Source: Vibrio hepatarius (GTDB lineage: Bacteria > Pseudomonadota > Gammaproteobacteria > Enterobacterales > Vibrionaceae). From it: a DNA stretch of 64,000 nucleotides. The notes under the pieces were generated by a model that made no database searches, was not told the origin of the DNA, and was given only the letters and a program-made list of their open reading frames with translations. Shown one piece after another: positions 1 through 7,786 of this stretch. The DNA is taken from the NCBI RefSeq assembly GCF_018860525.1, contig NZ_JAHKPM010000035.1:42417-106416 (forward strand), read 5' to 3'. Within the stretch, counting starts at the first letter, position 1; the number at the start of each line of letters is the position of its first letter. Both the position numbers and the translations under genes were made by a program.

Positions 1-1
1 A

Positions 2-241
2 AACTGGCAAAAAGAGACTATGATTGCGTTTGCTACCGTCATGATATGTCGCAAAACTGGCGATCGTTTATTTGATATATCTGATGACTTTCGCCAGCAA
101 GTTTTGGCTAAACTCAAACAAAGCAAAGTACCCGATATTTGGGTGGATTTAGTTGCTGAAGTCAAAGAGCTCTCTCATACCGAATCCAAACGTGCCTTTG
201 GTGATGCCATTCCAGCAGGCTTATCACTGATCACTCGTTAA
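2..241 (+). CDS. C-terminal end of a small protein, possibly phage tail assembly chaperone (partial)
   Basis: The reading frame is already open at the left edge (N-W-Q-K-E-T before the first Met at 20), so this is probably the tail of a gene that begins outside the window; Met20 could still be the true start, giving 73 residues. The visible part pairs a hydrophobic helix with a G-D-R-L-F-D-I turn and then amphipathic helices ending L-A-E-V-K-E-L-S. That layout recalls short phage tail-assembly chaperones, which end in a similar 'K-x-G-x-x-L-F' segment, but the match is only in general shape. A hairpin follows 22 nt after the stop, so it is the last gene of its transcript. A phage reading would fit a prophage or island ending here, next to umuDC. 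No function is firmly assigned. Confidence 0.45.
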   Translation, partial: NWQKETMIAFATVMICRKTGDRLFDISDDFRQQVLAKLKQSKVPDIWVDLVAEVKELSHTESKRAFGDAIPAGLSLITR

Positions 242-262
242 GTGGTTATTATTAAAAAATAA

Positions 263-294
263 AAGGCAGACTATTATCGTTAATAGACTGCCTT
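263..294. terminator. Hairpin after the left-edge gene
   Basis: The arms AAGGCAG-A-CTATTA and TAATAG-A-CTGCCTT pair except for one A-A mismatch, with the loop TCGT. The plus side lacks a T run, while the minus side reads into a T-rich tract (TTTTATTTTTT). It may act in both directions or mainly on minus-strand transcripts. Confidence 0.5.
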
Positions 295-428
295 CATCAA
301 ATAAAACTGAGGCTCAGGTTTCTCCATTTTTTACCTTAATCATCGATAAAAGCCTTATATTTAGGCCGCCAAGTACACCGTAAAATTTTTTCCCCTTGTC
401 AAATGAACCATTTTCCACCAAAATAATA

Positions 429-444
429 CTGTGTATATGAACAG
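429..444. promoter_or_regulatory. LexA (SOS) box upstream of umuDC
   Basis: A perfect CTGT-N8-ACAG palindrome with spacer GTATATGA lies 10 bp before the umuD start codon. This is the gammaproteobacterial LexA operator. Its closeness to the ATG means LexA bound here would block the promoter directly, so umuDC should be DNA-damage inducible. The site is seen in the sequence; the regulation is inferred from the known SOS system. Confidence 0.9.
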
Positions 445-453
445 TGTTATTTT

Positions 454-855
454 ATGAAAGTGATCCCGATTACTGCTCGAGCTGGCATTACTGGTTTTGA
501 GTCACCTGCGGCTGAATACCGCCAGCTTTCACTCGATCTTGATGAATTACTAATTGACCACCCAAGTGCCACCTTTTTAGGACGTGCCTATGGTGATTCT
601 ATGCAAGACGTGGGTATTTTCGACGGTGATATATTGATCGTAGATCGCCATGTTTCGCTCAATAACATGGATGTGATCGTTGCTAACCTAAATGGTGAGT
701 TTGTTTGTAAATTGCTTGATATAAAATATCGCCAACTGCTTTCTGCAAATCCTATTCATGCACCAGTTCTGGTGCAAGAATGTGACACCTTTACCATTGA
801 AGGCGTAGTAATACGTTCAATACGCTGTCACCGTTCTAGTCACCTTTTAGGATAA
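454..855 (+). CDS. umuD: UmuD, self-cleaving subunit of DNA polymerase V
   Basis: UmuD is a LexA-fold (S24) protein that cuts itself on RecA filaments to give UmuD', the partner of UmuC in translesion polymerase V. At 133 residues it is close to the E. coli protein (139). The catalytic pair is present: Ser49 in Y-G-D-S-M and Lys86 in F-V-C-K-L-L, the same 37-residue spacing as in E. coli. The region aligned with the E. coli Cys24-Gly25 cleavage site reads Thr13-Gly14 (T-G-F-E-S-P-A-A-E-Y), and an Ala10-Gly11 pair lies just upstream, so the scissile bond is probably T-G or A-G. A LexA box sits immediately upstream. umuC follows after 10 nt, so the two are co-transcribed. Confidence 0.93.
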   Translation: MKVIPITARAGITGFESPAAEYRQLSLDLDELLIDHPSATFLGRAYGDSMQDVGIFDGDILIVDRHVSLNNMDVIVANLNGEFVCKLLDIKYRQLLSANPIHAPVLVQECDTFTIEGVVIRSIRCHRSSHLLG

Positions 856-865
856 CAGCTTAACA

Positions 866-2122
866 ATGTTTGCCTTAGTTGATGCCAACGCGTTTTATTG
901 TAGTGCAGAGCAAGTTTTTAGGCCTGAATGGCGCAGTATGCCTTTGGTCGTACTTTCAAATAATGATGGCTGTGTCGTCGCTGCCAATCGCCAAGCCAGA
1001 GAATGCGGTATACAGAAATTCAAGCCCTACTTTCAGATGAAGGGGCTGTGTAAGCAGCACGGGGTGATTGTACTGTCTTCTAACTACGAGCTTTACGCCG
1101 ATTTATCAAGCAAAATGATGGAAGTCATCGGGCGGTTTGCGCCAGATCAGCACGTCTACTCAATTGATGAGTCTTTTCTCTCATTCAAACGCACTGTATC
1201 AGCGATACCTTGTTTGCAAACTCATGCTCATACGCTGAGAAAATCCGTTTGGAAAGAATGCCGGCTGCCTGTATGCGTTGGTGTCGGACCAACATTAACC
1301 CTAGCTAAACTTGCCAATCATGCGGCAAAGCAGGTACAAGGTTTTAATGGAGTGTGCATTCTCGATACCACTGTAGAAAGAGATCGAGTGCTCGCTCAGT
1401 TATCTGTGAGTGATATATGGGGAGTAGGCAAACGGCTAACCATACATTTAAAGCAGTCAGGCATCACCACTGCCCTACAATTGGCTAAATACCCCGCCCC
1501 ACTTGCACGAAAAATGTTTAGTGTGGAGTTAGAGCGAACAATACGTGAACTTAACGGGCAAGTGTGCAAGCAATGGGATGAAGCTAGAGCAGATAAAAAG
1601 CAGATATTCTCTACTCGTAGTTTTGGTGAACGTATCGAGGATGCTAAATCACTACGCCAAGCGCTGTGTCATCATGCCGCAATTGCTTCCCGTAAAGCCA
1701 GAAAACAAGACTCTTTGTGTAAGGTACTAATGTGCTTTGCCTCAAGTTCTCCATTCGATGACGTTGCTTATAGCCAACGAGCCATTCATCGTTTCCCTTA
1801 CCCGACCTCAGATGTCAACCAAGTAACTAAAGTGGTGTCTGAGCTGACCGAGCAGTTATTTTCTGACGGTGTGCGATTTTATAAAGTGGGTGTAGGCTTA
1901 TTAGACTTAGTGGACAGCTACCAAGAACAACCGGATTTGTTTAATCCAGTACCAAATAATATGGCGCTTATGACAGTGTTTGATGGATTGAATCAACGCT
2001 ATGGGCAAAATACGATCTTCTTAGGCGCACAAGGGATGGCACCTAAATGGCAAATGCGCCGCCAGTTTTTAACGCCTCAATATACTACGTGTTGGAAGGA
2101 CATACCTAAGATCCTGTGCTGA
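866..2122 (+). CDS. umuC: UmuC, catalytic subunit of DNA polymerase V
   Basis: UmuC is a Y-family translesion polymerase that copies past lesions with low fidelity when joined to UmuD' and RecA. At 418 residues it is of usual length (E. coli 422). The metal ligands are in place: Asp6 in the N-terminal L-V-D-A-N-A-F-Y motif and Asp101-Glu102 in Y-S-I-D-E-S-F. The helix-hairpin-helix (V-S-D-I-W-G-V-G-K-R) follows near residue 190, and a little-finger region occupies the C-terminal part. It starts 10 nt after umuD and shares its LexA box. A second umuDC copy elsewhere, or carriage by a mobile element, is possible, given the phage-like fragment upstream and the orphan genes downstream. Confidence 0.95.
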   Translation: MFALVDANAFYCSAEQVFRPEWRSMPLVVLSNNDGCVVAANRQARECGIQKFKPYFQMKGLCKQHGVIVLSSNYELYADLSSKMMEVIGRFAPDQHVYSIDESFLSFKRTVSAIPCLQTHAHTLRKSVWKECRLPVCVGVGPTLTLAKLANHAAKQVQGFNGVCILDTTVERDRVLAQLSVSDIWGVGKRLTIHLKQSGITTALQLAKYPAPLARKMFSVELERTIRELNGQVCKQWDEARADKKQIFSTRSFGERIEDAKSLRQALCHHAAIASRKARKQDSLCKVLMCFASSSPFDDVAYSQRAIHRFPYPTSDVNQVTKVVSELTEQLFSDGVRFYKVGVGLLDLVDSYQEQPDLFNPVPNNMALMTVFDGLNQRYGQNTIFLGAQGMAPKWQMRRQFLTPQYTTCWKDIPKILC

Positions 2123-2440
2123 ACATCTTGAATAGAATGTGGCCATTGGTTGGTTAACATCCGATCAACCATATGATTTTTTAAGTTGTAACCTAAGAGA
2201 TGAACTACTTGACTTAACCAAACACTGGGTTAAACACCTCAGATTGTAGACTTTACCTTTTAAAGGTAGTGATATTATTTGAGCTGACAATCTAAAATGG
2301 CGGATTCATGATTTTATTAATATCATTATCATTAGTGTACCCTGAGATTCCAAAAAGGGTGGAGACATAAAAGCCCTTGTAGCGAACTGCAACCTGTTCT
2401 GAGGGGCACGACTAAGAATCATTTCTAGTAGGAGTTACCA
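2123..2440. other. Intergenic region with palindrome and Fur-like half site
   Basis: This is a 318-bp gap. A weak hairpin (TGGTTG near 2147 pairing with CAACCA near 2166, followed by six Ts) may end the umuDC transcript. A 15-bp palindrome TACCTTT-T-AAAGGTA sits at 2254-2268. On the minus strand 2312-2330 reads GATAATGATATTAATAAAA, whose first ten bases match a Fur box while the second half fits poorly. No open reading frame of interest was seen. Confidence 0.4.
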
Positions 2441-3481
2441 GTGTCTGATAGTGATGTTATTGCAAATCTTAGACAATATAATAGATTGAAGGAAGTTGAG
2501 ATAGAGCCTGGCGATGTACTCATCGTTAAAGTCTTCCCAGGATGGGCTCATGACAAAATTGCGTCTTCGATTACCAAAGCACAAAAATACTTCCATTGGA
2601 AGTCACCTGACGAAAAAGCAGGTATGAAGCTACAGGGTGCTGCGGCTTCTGAACACGTCGCTATTGGCTTATCAGCCACTGAGATCGCTGAAGCAGCCGC
2701 GGAGATTCATGGGAAAGATGATACACCTAATACAGCAGCGGTTGTCTATAAATGCACTGACAAAGAGTTGGCCAAAGCAGCAGTAACAATAACCAAAGCA
2801 TTATGTAGACTTGAGGTCGATATAAGATCAAAGGGCCTTCCAGCAGAAGGAGGTCGCTACGACATGGTGGGTGCGGCCAAATCTCTGTATAGTAAAAGAA
2901 CATTTCATGCATCAACGAACGAGTATATCGAGGATATACTCAGGTTTGTTTATGGTGGTACTAACATTATCCCTGATATGTTTTGTTCACAGCTCGCTGT
3001 TGCAGCATACGAGTCTGCATCCGTTGCGATATATGGCAAGACATGCTTTGGTTCCGATCCTAGAGGTGTCACTCCCAGACATATGGAACACCTCCTCAAT
3101 ACTAGAGGGAATTTTTATCTCGCGGGAAGAGTACCAGTCCCATCTCTATTCTTGCATACCGACAAGGTGATACATACTTATGAGAACGCAAGAAAGTGGA
3201 GGCAAAGTGCTGACTCTATAGAACTTAGTTCATTGATTTATAGTTCGTGGTGTAAGCAAGCGGAACGAAGAAAAAAAGGGTTTGGAGAGCTATTATATCT
3301 TTACGAAACCTACTTCGGGCTCAATGTAAAACCTGAATTCAGGGCAAAAATGAAACCGTTAAGTAAAGAGCTGTTAATTTCCTATCCTGGTATAAAAGCA
3401 TTGCAGATGAAACCAAAAAGAAGTGGTCGTTTATACAATATTGTTTTTAAAGAGATTGCCCCTTTGGATTACTTTTTATAG
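2441..3481 (+). CDS. Putative permuted papain-like (YiiX/NlpC-P60 type) thiol hydrolase
   Basis: This 346-residue protein starts with GTG, preceded by TAGGAG. It has the order of elements seen in circularly permuted NlpC/P60-like enzymes such as YiiX and YaeF. A first strand I-E-P-G-D-V-L-I (residues 21-28) is followed by His72 in A-S-E-H-V-A-I-G, then Y-D-M-V-G (140-144), and then the presumed nucleophile Cys182 in D-M-F-C-S-Q-L-A-V-A-A-Y. Such enzymes cut amide or ester bonds in peptidoglycan peptides or lipids. There is no signal peptide or membrane segment, which argues for a cytoplasmic enzyme or a protein delivered by another system. The last 120 residues are basic and unrecognised. No neighbour gives a substrate. 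The family call rests on motifs only. Confidence 0.5.
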   Translation: MSDSDVIANLRQYNRLKEVEIEPGDVLIVKVFPGWAHDKIASSITKAQKYFHWKSPDEKAGMKLQGAAASEHVAIGLSATEIAEAAAEIHGKDDTPNTAAVVYKCTDKELAKAAVTITKALCRLEVDIRSKGLPAEGGRYDMVGAAKSLYSKRTFHASTNEYIEDILRFVYGGTNIIPDMFCSQLAVAAYESASVAIYGKTCFGSDPRGVTPRHMEHLLNTRGNFYLAGRVPVPSLFLHTDKVIHTYENARKWRQSADSIELSSLIYSSWCKQAERRKKGFGELLYLYETYFGLNVKPEFRAKMKPLSKELLISYPGIKALQMKPKRSGRLYNIVFKEIAPLDYFL

Positions 3482-3589
3482 GGAGCTATTTAGCTTCCTT
3501 ATCACCCTCTAAAAAAATTAATAAGTTTGTTTTGACCGACTGCAAAGATCTTTTAAAAAATAGCTCCAAACAGCACCGCTTGACAATAA

Positions 3590-3898
3590 TTATTTTTTCA
3601 AAAGGGACGCGCATTCTTCATAAGATGGGCTGTCACCTCTTTGAATACCCCATAATTGCTTGGCAGCATAATAGGAAAAACTGGTGTCAGAGGAGGCCTT
3701 TTTTTGCCTTTGATGTTTTTTTTCAACATGGATAGCTTTCATCTCTTGTGCTTGCGCGCCAGATATTTTCCTAGAAGTAGCACATATATTCGCAAGCCCT
3801 TCATATGCATAAGCATTGACTTCCGACATATTGATACCAGCTATTGCACTATAAGGAATACATAAGCCTACAATGACTATCTTGAAACGTTTACACAT
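3590..3898 (-). CDS. Small secreted protein of unknown function
   Basis: This 102-residue orphan starts with a clear signal peptide (M-C-K-R-F-K-I-V-I-V-G-L-C-I then S-A-I-A-G). The mature part is polar and rich in Lys, Gln and Ser, with two cysteines (I-C-A-T and E-E-C-A) that could form one disulfide after export. The ATG at 3898 is preferred over the GTG nine bases upstream because AAGGTG lies six bases before it and the GTG falls within that ribosome site. It stands alone, antisense to nothing obvious, between the putative hydrolase and the DUF805 pair. I do not recognise the family. Confidence 0.55.
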   Translation of the reverse strand: MCKRFKIVIVGLCIPYSAIAGINMSEVNAYAYEGLANICATSRKISGAQAQEMKAIHVEKKHQRQKKASSDTSFSYYAAKQLWGIQRGDSPSYEECASLLKK

Positions 3899-4051
3899 AT
3901 TTATCACCTTACCATTCTAATCGTCACGCAAAACCATCAACCGCTTACAAACGATGACTATCAGCTAAGTTGCAATCGCATTATAAAAAGCGTAAAACAC
4001 TCGCTAGTGACTCAAATATTAATTGATGCAAATGTAATTGTAGCTGCAATC

Positions 4052-4082
4052 GAGGAGGGTGATTGATCTTTACACCCTCCTC
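4052..4082. terminator. Strong GC-rich hairpin downstream of the DUF805 operon
   Basis: A perfect 10-bp stem, GAGGAGGGTG / CACCCTCCTC, has an 11-nt loop. It lies 35 bp past the end of the minus-strand gene at 4118-4603. No T run follows on either strand, so termination may be partial, or the stem may protect the mRNA 3' end. Confidence 0.5.
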
Positions 4083-4117
4083 TTATCAAGCCTGATATCT
4101 AGCGGTTGAAATTGAGT

Positions 4118-4603
4118 TCAGTGACAGAGCGCACTTGCTTGAGATCCTGATAACCATGAGAGCCAACGACGACGCGAGTTTAAAACAAAGGATTCTTGAG
4201 GATGGATACCAAACACAATCAAACCATCACTTTGAGGGAGTGTTTTCTGCCCCAATTGTCCAAATACCCACTCATGGCTAATAATTCGTTCACCTCTTCT
4301 AAGAGCCGCATCAAGTCGCTGACTCGTGACTATAATTTTTACACCTTGTGACATTTCCACACCTATACCTGAGCGTGTAAGTTGACCAATAGCGAGCGGT
4401 ATTTTAGCTGTGCAATGCTGCCCTTCTCTATCCACTGAGGTATAACTTGCCTCTCCTACTCTACCTTTCATCCAAATTAGTTCTCCGGAGGTCATTTTAT
4501 TTACCTCCAATACCCCAATCGCGCTAGTGGGCAAATTAGTAGAGTGAGCATACAGCGAGCCACAAAAGAGAATAGCTAATGAAAAGATCGTTATTCTTAG
4601 CAT
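4118..4603 (-). CDS. Exported protein of unknown function, coupled to DUF805 gene
   Basis: This 161-residue protein has a signal peptide (hydrophobic I-F-S-L-A-I-L-F-C-G-S-L then Y-A-H). The mature part is predicted to be mostly beta strands and contains a G-E-L-I-W-M-K-G-R-V-G-E segment and a Cys near residue 63. Its ATG lies inside the end of the upstream DUF805 gene (shared ATGCTAA, 7-bp overlap). The two are therefore translationally coupled, and the protein probably works at the membrane with the DUF805 protein. The family is not recognised. Confidence 0.6.
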   Translation of the reverse strand: MLRITIFSLAILFCGSLYAHSTNLPTSAIGVLEVNKMTSGELIWMKGRVGEASYTSVDREGQHCTAKIPLAIGQLTRSGIGVEMSQGVKIIVTSQRLDAALRRGERIISHEWVFGQLGQKTLPQSDGLIVFGIHPQESFVLNSRRRWLSWLSGSQASALCH

Positions 4604-4938
4604 AATTCTTCCCTCTGCCTATTCACTAACAAACTTGGTTGAGCTAACAAATACATACACCCAAAAGGGCCAATCACTGGAATAAAAAATATCAAACTCC
4701 AGAGACCACTTTTGCCAATATCATGACAGCGCCTCACAATTAGTGCACATAAAGGGATAATACTTAACAAGTTATACAAAATGTCTATCCATGGAAATGA
4801 TAGACCCACATCGACAGCGATAAATAGTACCGTCACGATTAAATGGGCAAGCATAAATACCCAAAACTCTCTTCTTGAAGAATAACCAGTAAAGTCCAGC
4901 CCTCGCTTCCAACCCAGCCAATACCAATACATACCCAA
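4597..4938 (-). CDS. DUF805 family inner-membrane protein
   Basis: This 113-residue protein has the DUF805 signature: an N-terminal W-Y-W-L-G-W-K-R-G-L-D-F-T-G-Y-S-S-R-R-E-F-W stretch, three hydrophobic segments, and the R-R-C-H-D-I-G-K-S-G-L-W-S-L motif near residues 69-82. The family's function is unknown. It is the first gene of a two-gene minus-strand operon and overlaps the next gene by 7 bp. It is divergent from the AraC-type regulator at 5118, which may control it. Confidence 0.85.
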   Translation of the reverse strand: MGMYWYWLGWKRGLDFTGYSSRREFWVFMLAHLIVTVLFIAVDVGLSFPWIDILYNLLSIIPLCALIVRRCHDIGKSGLWSLIFFIPVIGPFGCMYLLAQPSLLVNRQREELC

Positions 4939-4991
4939 ACCTCTATCTAGTAAAATCGAGTATCAGTTTGCACCTTCATCGAAGAAGATGC

Positions 4992-5018
4992 GTCCTATAA
5001 CAGGTTTTAGGACGTCCT
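4992..5018. promoter_or_regulatory. Candidate operator in the DUF805/AraC divergent region
   Basis: The arms GTCCTA (4992-4997) and TAGGAC (5008-5013) form an inverted repeat with a 10-bp spacer, and GTCCT is repeated at once (5014-5018), making AGGACGTCCT. The helical-turn spacing suits a dimeric regulator. It lies in the only region shared by the two divergent transcripts. Confidence 0.35.
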
Positions 5019-5117
5019 GAACATGGATTTAGGCCATAGGAAGGTTTTTATATCTATAAAGTAAGGTTATGATATATCTAGAATATTTATTTTCTCATTA
5101 CTGTATAGAGCTCTATA

Positions 5118-6137
5118 ATGCTTTCTGTTCCCATACCTCTTGTCGTGTCATTATTATTTGGGTTATTAACCATTGGCCTCTATTTTACTCACCGAGATAA
5201 AGCCAGAGCTGCTTGTGTATTTTTACTTTTTTGTACCTTGTCTACTGCAGTCATTGGGCTTCGCTGGGCCTACCCATCTCATTTATTACCCATTATTCAG
5301 CCGATATTGGCTTCATTAGTCCCAGTTGCGGCTTGGTATACTTTTAAACGTACTCAAAGCCCACACAGGCTTATTTCCTTTAAACACTTAGTGCTACCTT
5401 GTTTAATCGTAACTTTTGTTGCCAGCCATTTGTTCTGGCCTGCTCCGATAGATGAACTGCTGACTTTGGGGTATTTACTGTATGGATTGGCACTGATTAA
5501 AAAACCGAATACCTCGGAGCCTTATATCAATGTGACACTTGGAAGCTGGGAAGGGGTAACAAAAGCAAAGCGCCTTGCCGGTATAGTGCTGATTTTTTCT
5601 GCGGCGGTAGATAGTTTTATATATATTGATATTACCTATCATCAAAGTCAGTGGGTGCCCTATATACTAACGGCTGCCCATTTAACTCTTCTCCCCGTAT
5701 TGTCTCTCGCAGTAGTAATAACAGGAATCGCAACTATAACGACAAATCAAACCACTACTATCGAACCTAAACAAGAAATGTTATCAGTTCAAATTCAGGA
5801 AATCGCTGCCAAGCTCGATAAATTATTAAGCGAAAAAGAGATCTATCTAGAACCAGATATCACACTTGCACGTTTATCCCGAAAGCTCGGCATTCCCGCC
5901 AAACAGGTATCGTCGGCGGTCAACCAAATCCATGGTAAAAACATCTCAAGGTTGGTCAATGAATATCGTATTGAACATGCAAAACGGTCTTTAATTAATA
6001 CCGATCAATCCGTAACACAAATTTTCATCAATAGCGGCTTTCAAACCAAATCCAATTTTAATCGTGAGTTTGCTCGTGTGACTGAAATGAGTCCAAGCCA
6101 GTATAGAAAACAGAGGCACAATGAAGCAGGGCTATAG
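5118..6137 (+). CDS. Membrane-anchored AraC-family transcriptional regulator
   Basis: This 339-residue protein joins about seven hydrophobic N-terminal segments (residues 5-205) to a C-terminal AraC/HTH_18 DNA-binding domain (about 230-335). The DNA-binding part ends I-E-H-A-K-R-S-L-I, I-F-I-N-S-G-F-Q-T-K-S-N-F-N-R-E-F and E-M-S-P-S-Q-Y-R-K, the second helix-turn-helix typical of the family. The architecture resembles membrane AraC regulators in which the membrane part may sense an envelope signal. It is divergent from the DUF805 operon across a 179-bp region with an inverted repeat, so self-control and control of that operon are plausible. Its stop is only 3 bp from that of the convergent GFA gene. 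Confidence 0.85.
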   Translation: MLSVPIPLVVSLLFGLLTIGLYFTHRDKARAACVFLLFCTLSTAVIGLRWAYPSHLLPIIQPILASLVPVAAWYTFKRTQSPHRLISFKHLVLPCLIVTFVASHLFWPAPIDELLTLGYLLYGLALIKKPNTSEPYINVTLGSWEGVTKAKRLAGIVLIFSAAVDSFIYIDITYHQSQWVPYILTAAHLTLLPVLSLAVVITGIATITTNQTTTIEPKQEMLSVQIQEIAAKLDKLLSEKEIYLEPDITLARLSRKLGIPAKQVSSAVNQIHGKNISRLVNEYRIEHAKRSLINTDQSVTQIFINSGFQTKSNFNREFARVTEMSPSQYRKQRHNEAGL

Positions 6138-6140
6138 TAC

Positions 6141-6533
6141 TTACTTCATTGATTGATCAAACGTAGGTAATTCACTGATACGGCTTAACCACTGGAGTTT
6201 AGATTCACCGTATATGTTTACCTCAGGGATGAGCTCATCAACAGAATCAAGACTTCCTATATGTAAGATGTTCAGGCCAACATAGTTTGAACTGCTATTG
6301 TATATTGGAGTCGCACATTGATGGCAAAGATGCTTGCGGGCATTTTCCGACACCTTAAAAGAAGCGAGTTTTCCTGAAATCAATTCAAAGTTTGACTGCA
6401 ATACTGCCGCATAAGTTGAAAAAGCACTGCCGTTCATTTTTCGGCACAAGTTACAATGACAGTTGACTGTTTTTTGGATTTTTCCAGTAATTTGGTATTT
6501 AATCGCACCGCAATTACAGCTGCCTGTGATCAT
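6141..6533 (-). CDS. GFA/CENP-V family zinc protein
   Basis: This 130-residue GFA-domain protein has all the zinc-ligand motifs: C-N-C-G near the N-terminus, C-H-C-N-L-C and C-H-Q-C. The family is named after glutathione-dependent formaldehyde-activating enzyme, but most members have no proven activity. The start chosen (6533) has GAGG six bases upstream; a TTG further upstream at 6557 would add eight residues without a ribosome site. It is a single gene, convergent with the AraC regulator. Confidence 0.85.
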   Translation of the reverse strand: MITGSCNCGAIKYQITGKIQKTVNCHCNLCRKMNGSAFSTYAAVLQSNFELISGKLASFKVSENARKHLCHQCATPIYNSSSNYVGLNILHIGSLDSVDELIPEVNIYGESKLQWLSRISELPTFDQSMK

Positions 6534-6764
6534 GTTAAACCTCACTATAGTACTCAATTAGCATTAGGCTACTCTGGCTTCAAACAACGTTATATGTTCA
6601 ATTTTGTAGGATAATTTGAATTACAGATTGGGGACTGGAGTTATATTATTGATTAAAATGAAAAATACAAGCAGTGAATGTAACTATCGAAGATTAACTT
6701 TCCTCATTTATCATTGAAAATAAATGCGTTAAGCTAGGGCTATAACTTCTAGGAATTTGTAGCT

Positions 6765-7097
6765 TTGCTGATTCGACTCTCATCATATATTGTTGCCTTT
6801 CTTTGCTTCACACTGGTCTACGTTAGCCTTGTGAACGGTATTCAAAGTAGTCAAAAAGCTTTAATGTCAGTATCCAAGAGCTCGTTAGCTCTTGAGATTC
6901 AATGCCCAGCTGAAAATCACAATAAAAACAGTGCTGCACACCATTGCTGCGCTTCTTTTTGTCCGCTAAAAGTCCCTTACTTCTCTGAGCTGAACTTAGC
7001 GCACATTAGCCAAAGTTCACTGGCTTTAATTAAACGCGACAAATCAGAAAAAGCCGTGGCTCGCATTCAAACTTTGTTTCGACCTCCGATAGCTTAA
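6765..7097 (+). CDS. Small Cys-rich exported protein preceding dsbA paralogue
   Basis: This 110-residue protein probably starts with TTG (AGGAA about ten bases upstream). An N-terminal hydrophobic segment (residues 6-26) acts as signal or anchor. The centre holds A-H-H-C-C-A-S-F-C-P, a His/Cys cluster that could bind a metal or exchange disulfides. The C-terminus L-F-R-P-P-I-A recalls small DUF2946/CopL-like periplasmic proteins, a weak resemblance. It lies 71 bp upstream of a DsbA paralogue on the same strand, so it could be that enzyme's substrate. A hairpin lies between the two. Confidence 0.6.
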   Translation: MLIRLSSYIVAFLCFTLVYVSLVNGIQSSQKALMSVSKSSLALEIQCPAENHNKNSAAHHCCASFCPLKVPYFSELNLAHISQSSLALIKRDKSEKAVARIQTLFRPPIA

Positions 7098-7122
7098 TTC
7101 TTAATCTTTCACTCAGTTATTA

Positions 7123-7139
7123 CCGACTACACTAGTCGG
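7123..7139. other. Hairpin between the Cys-rich gene and dsbA paralogue
   Basis: CCGACTA-CAC-TAGTCGG is a perfect 7-bp stem with a 3-base loop, followed by a T/A-rich stretch without a clean T run. It may weaken read-through into the dsbA paralogue. Confidence 0.4.
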
Positions 7140-7168
7140 AGTCAATTGTATTTATTAGGAATTATTTA

Positions 7169-7768
7169 ATGAAAAAACTATTTGCTTTGTTCACAACTCT
7201 TGCGATTTCACTCAGTGCTCATGCTGCAAAATTTGAGCAAGGGACTTATTATGATGTACTTGACACAGAGAAATCAGCCACACCAAAAGTCACTGAGTTT
7301 TTCTCGTTTTATTGTCCGCACTGTTACAACTTTGAATCTGTGATCAATCAAGTCAAAACTTCACTGCCTAAAGGCGCACAGTTTGAAAAAGTTCACGTGG
7401 CATTTATGGGCAGTGATATGGCAATACCTATGGCAAAGTCTTACGCCACTATGGTGACACTAGGTGTAGAAAAAACCATGGTTCCGACCATGTTTAAGCA
7501 AATTCATCAGCTGCGCAGTGCACCAAAAGATGAAAAAGCGCTTAGACAAATTTTTATCGATAATGGCGTAGATGCTAAAAAGTTTGACGCCACCTACAAC
7601 AGTTTCGTGGTTAACTCTATGCAAAAAAGCTTTGATAAACAATTTGAAAAAAGCACCTTAACAGGCGTCCCTGGCGTTTTGATTAATGACAAATACATAG
7701 TTAAAGCGGATAAAATTAACTCGATGGAAGAGTATAGCCAACTGGTCAACTATCTTCTGACTTTGTAG
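7169..7768 (+). CDS. DsbA-type periplasmic thiol:disulfide oxidoreductase (paralogue)
   Basis: This 199-residue protein has a cleavable signal peptide (residues 1-19, ending S-A-H-A-A) and a thioredoxin-like fold. The active site is C-P-H-C in F-F-S-F-Y-C-P-H-C-Y-N, and the cis-proline loop reads T-G-V-P-G-V. It would introduce disulfides into exported proteins and be reoxidised by DsbB. It resembles the main Vibrio DsbA over its whole length, but the expected dsbA neighbours are absent and a small Cys-rich exported protein precedes it, so I read it as a second copy with a narrower role. The symbol is withheld because dsbA itself is probably elsewhere. Confidence 0.88.
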   Translation: MKKLFALFTTLAISLSAHAAKFEQGTYYDVLDTEKSATPKVTEFFSFYCPHCYNFESVINQVKTSLPKGAQFEKVHVAFMGSDMAIPMAKSYATMVTLGVEKTMVPTMFKQIHQLRSAPKDEKALRQIFIDNGVDAKKFDATYNSFVVNSMQKSFDKQFEKSTLTGVPGVLINDKYIVKADKINSMEEYSQLVNYLLTL

Positions 7769-7786
7769 GGCTAGTTAGAACAAAAC

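Noticed and set aside
1545..1730. Open frame within umuC
   Set aside because: It lies in another frame of a well-supported polymerase gene and has no ribosome site or recognisable protein.
2871..3170. 99-residue frame inside the putative hydrolase gene
   Set aside because: It overlaps the longer 346-residue frame, whose motifs are coherent; composition and lack of a ribosome site suggest chance.
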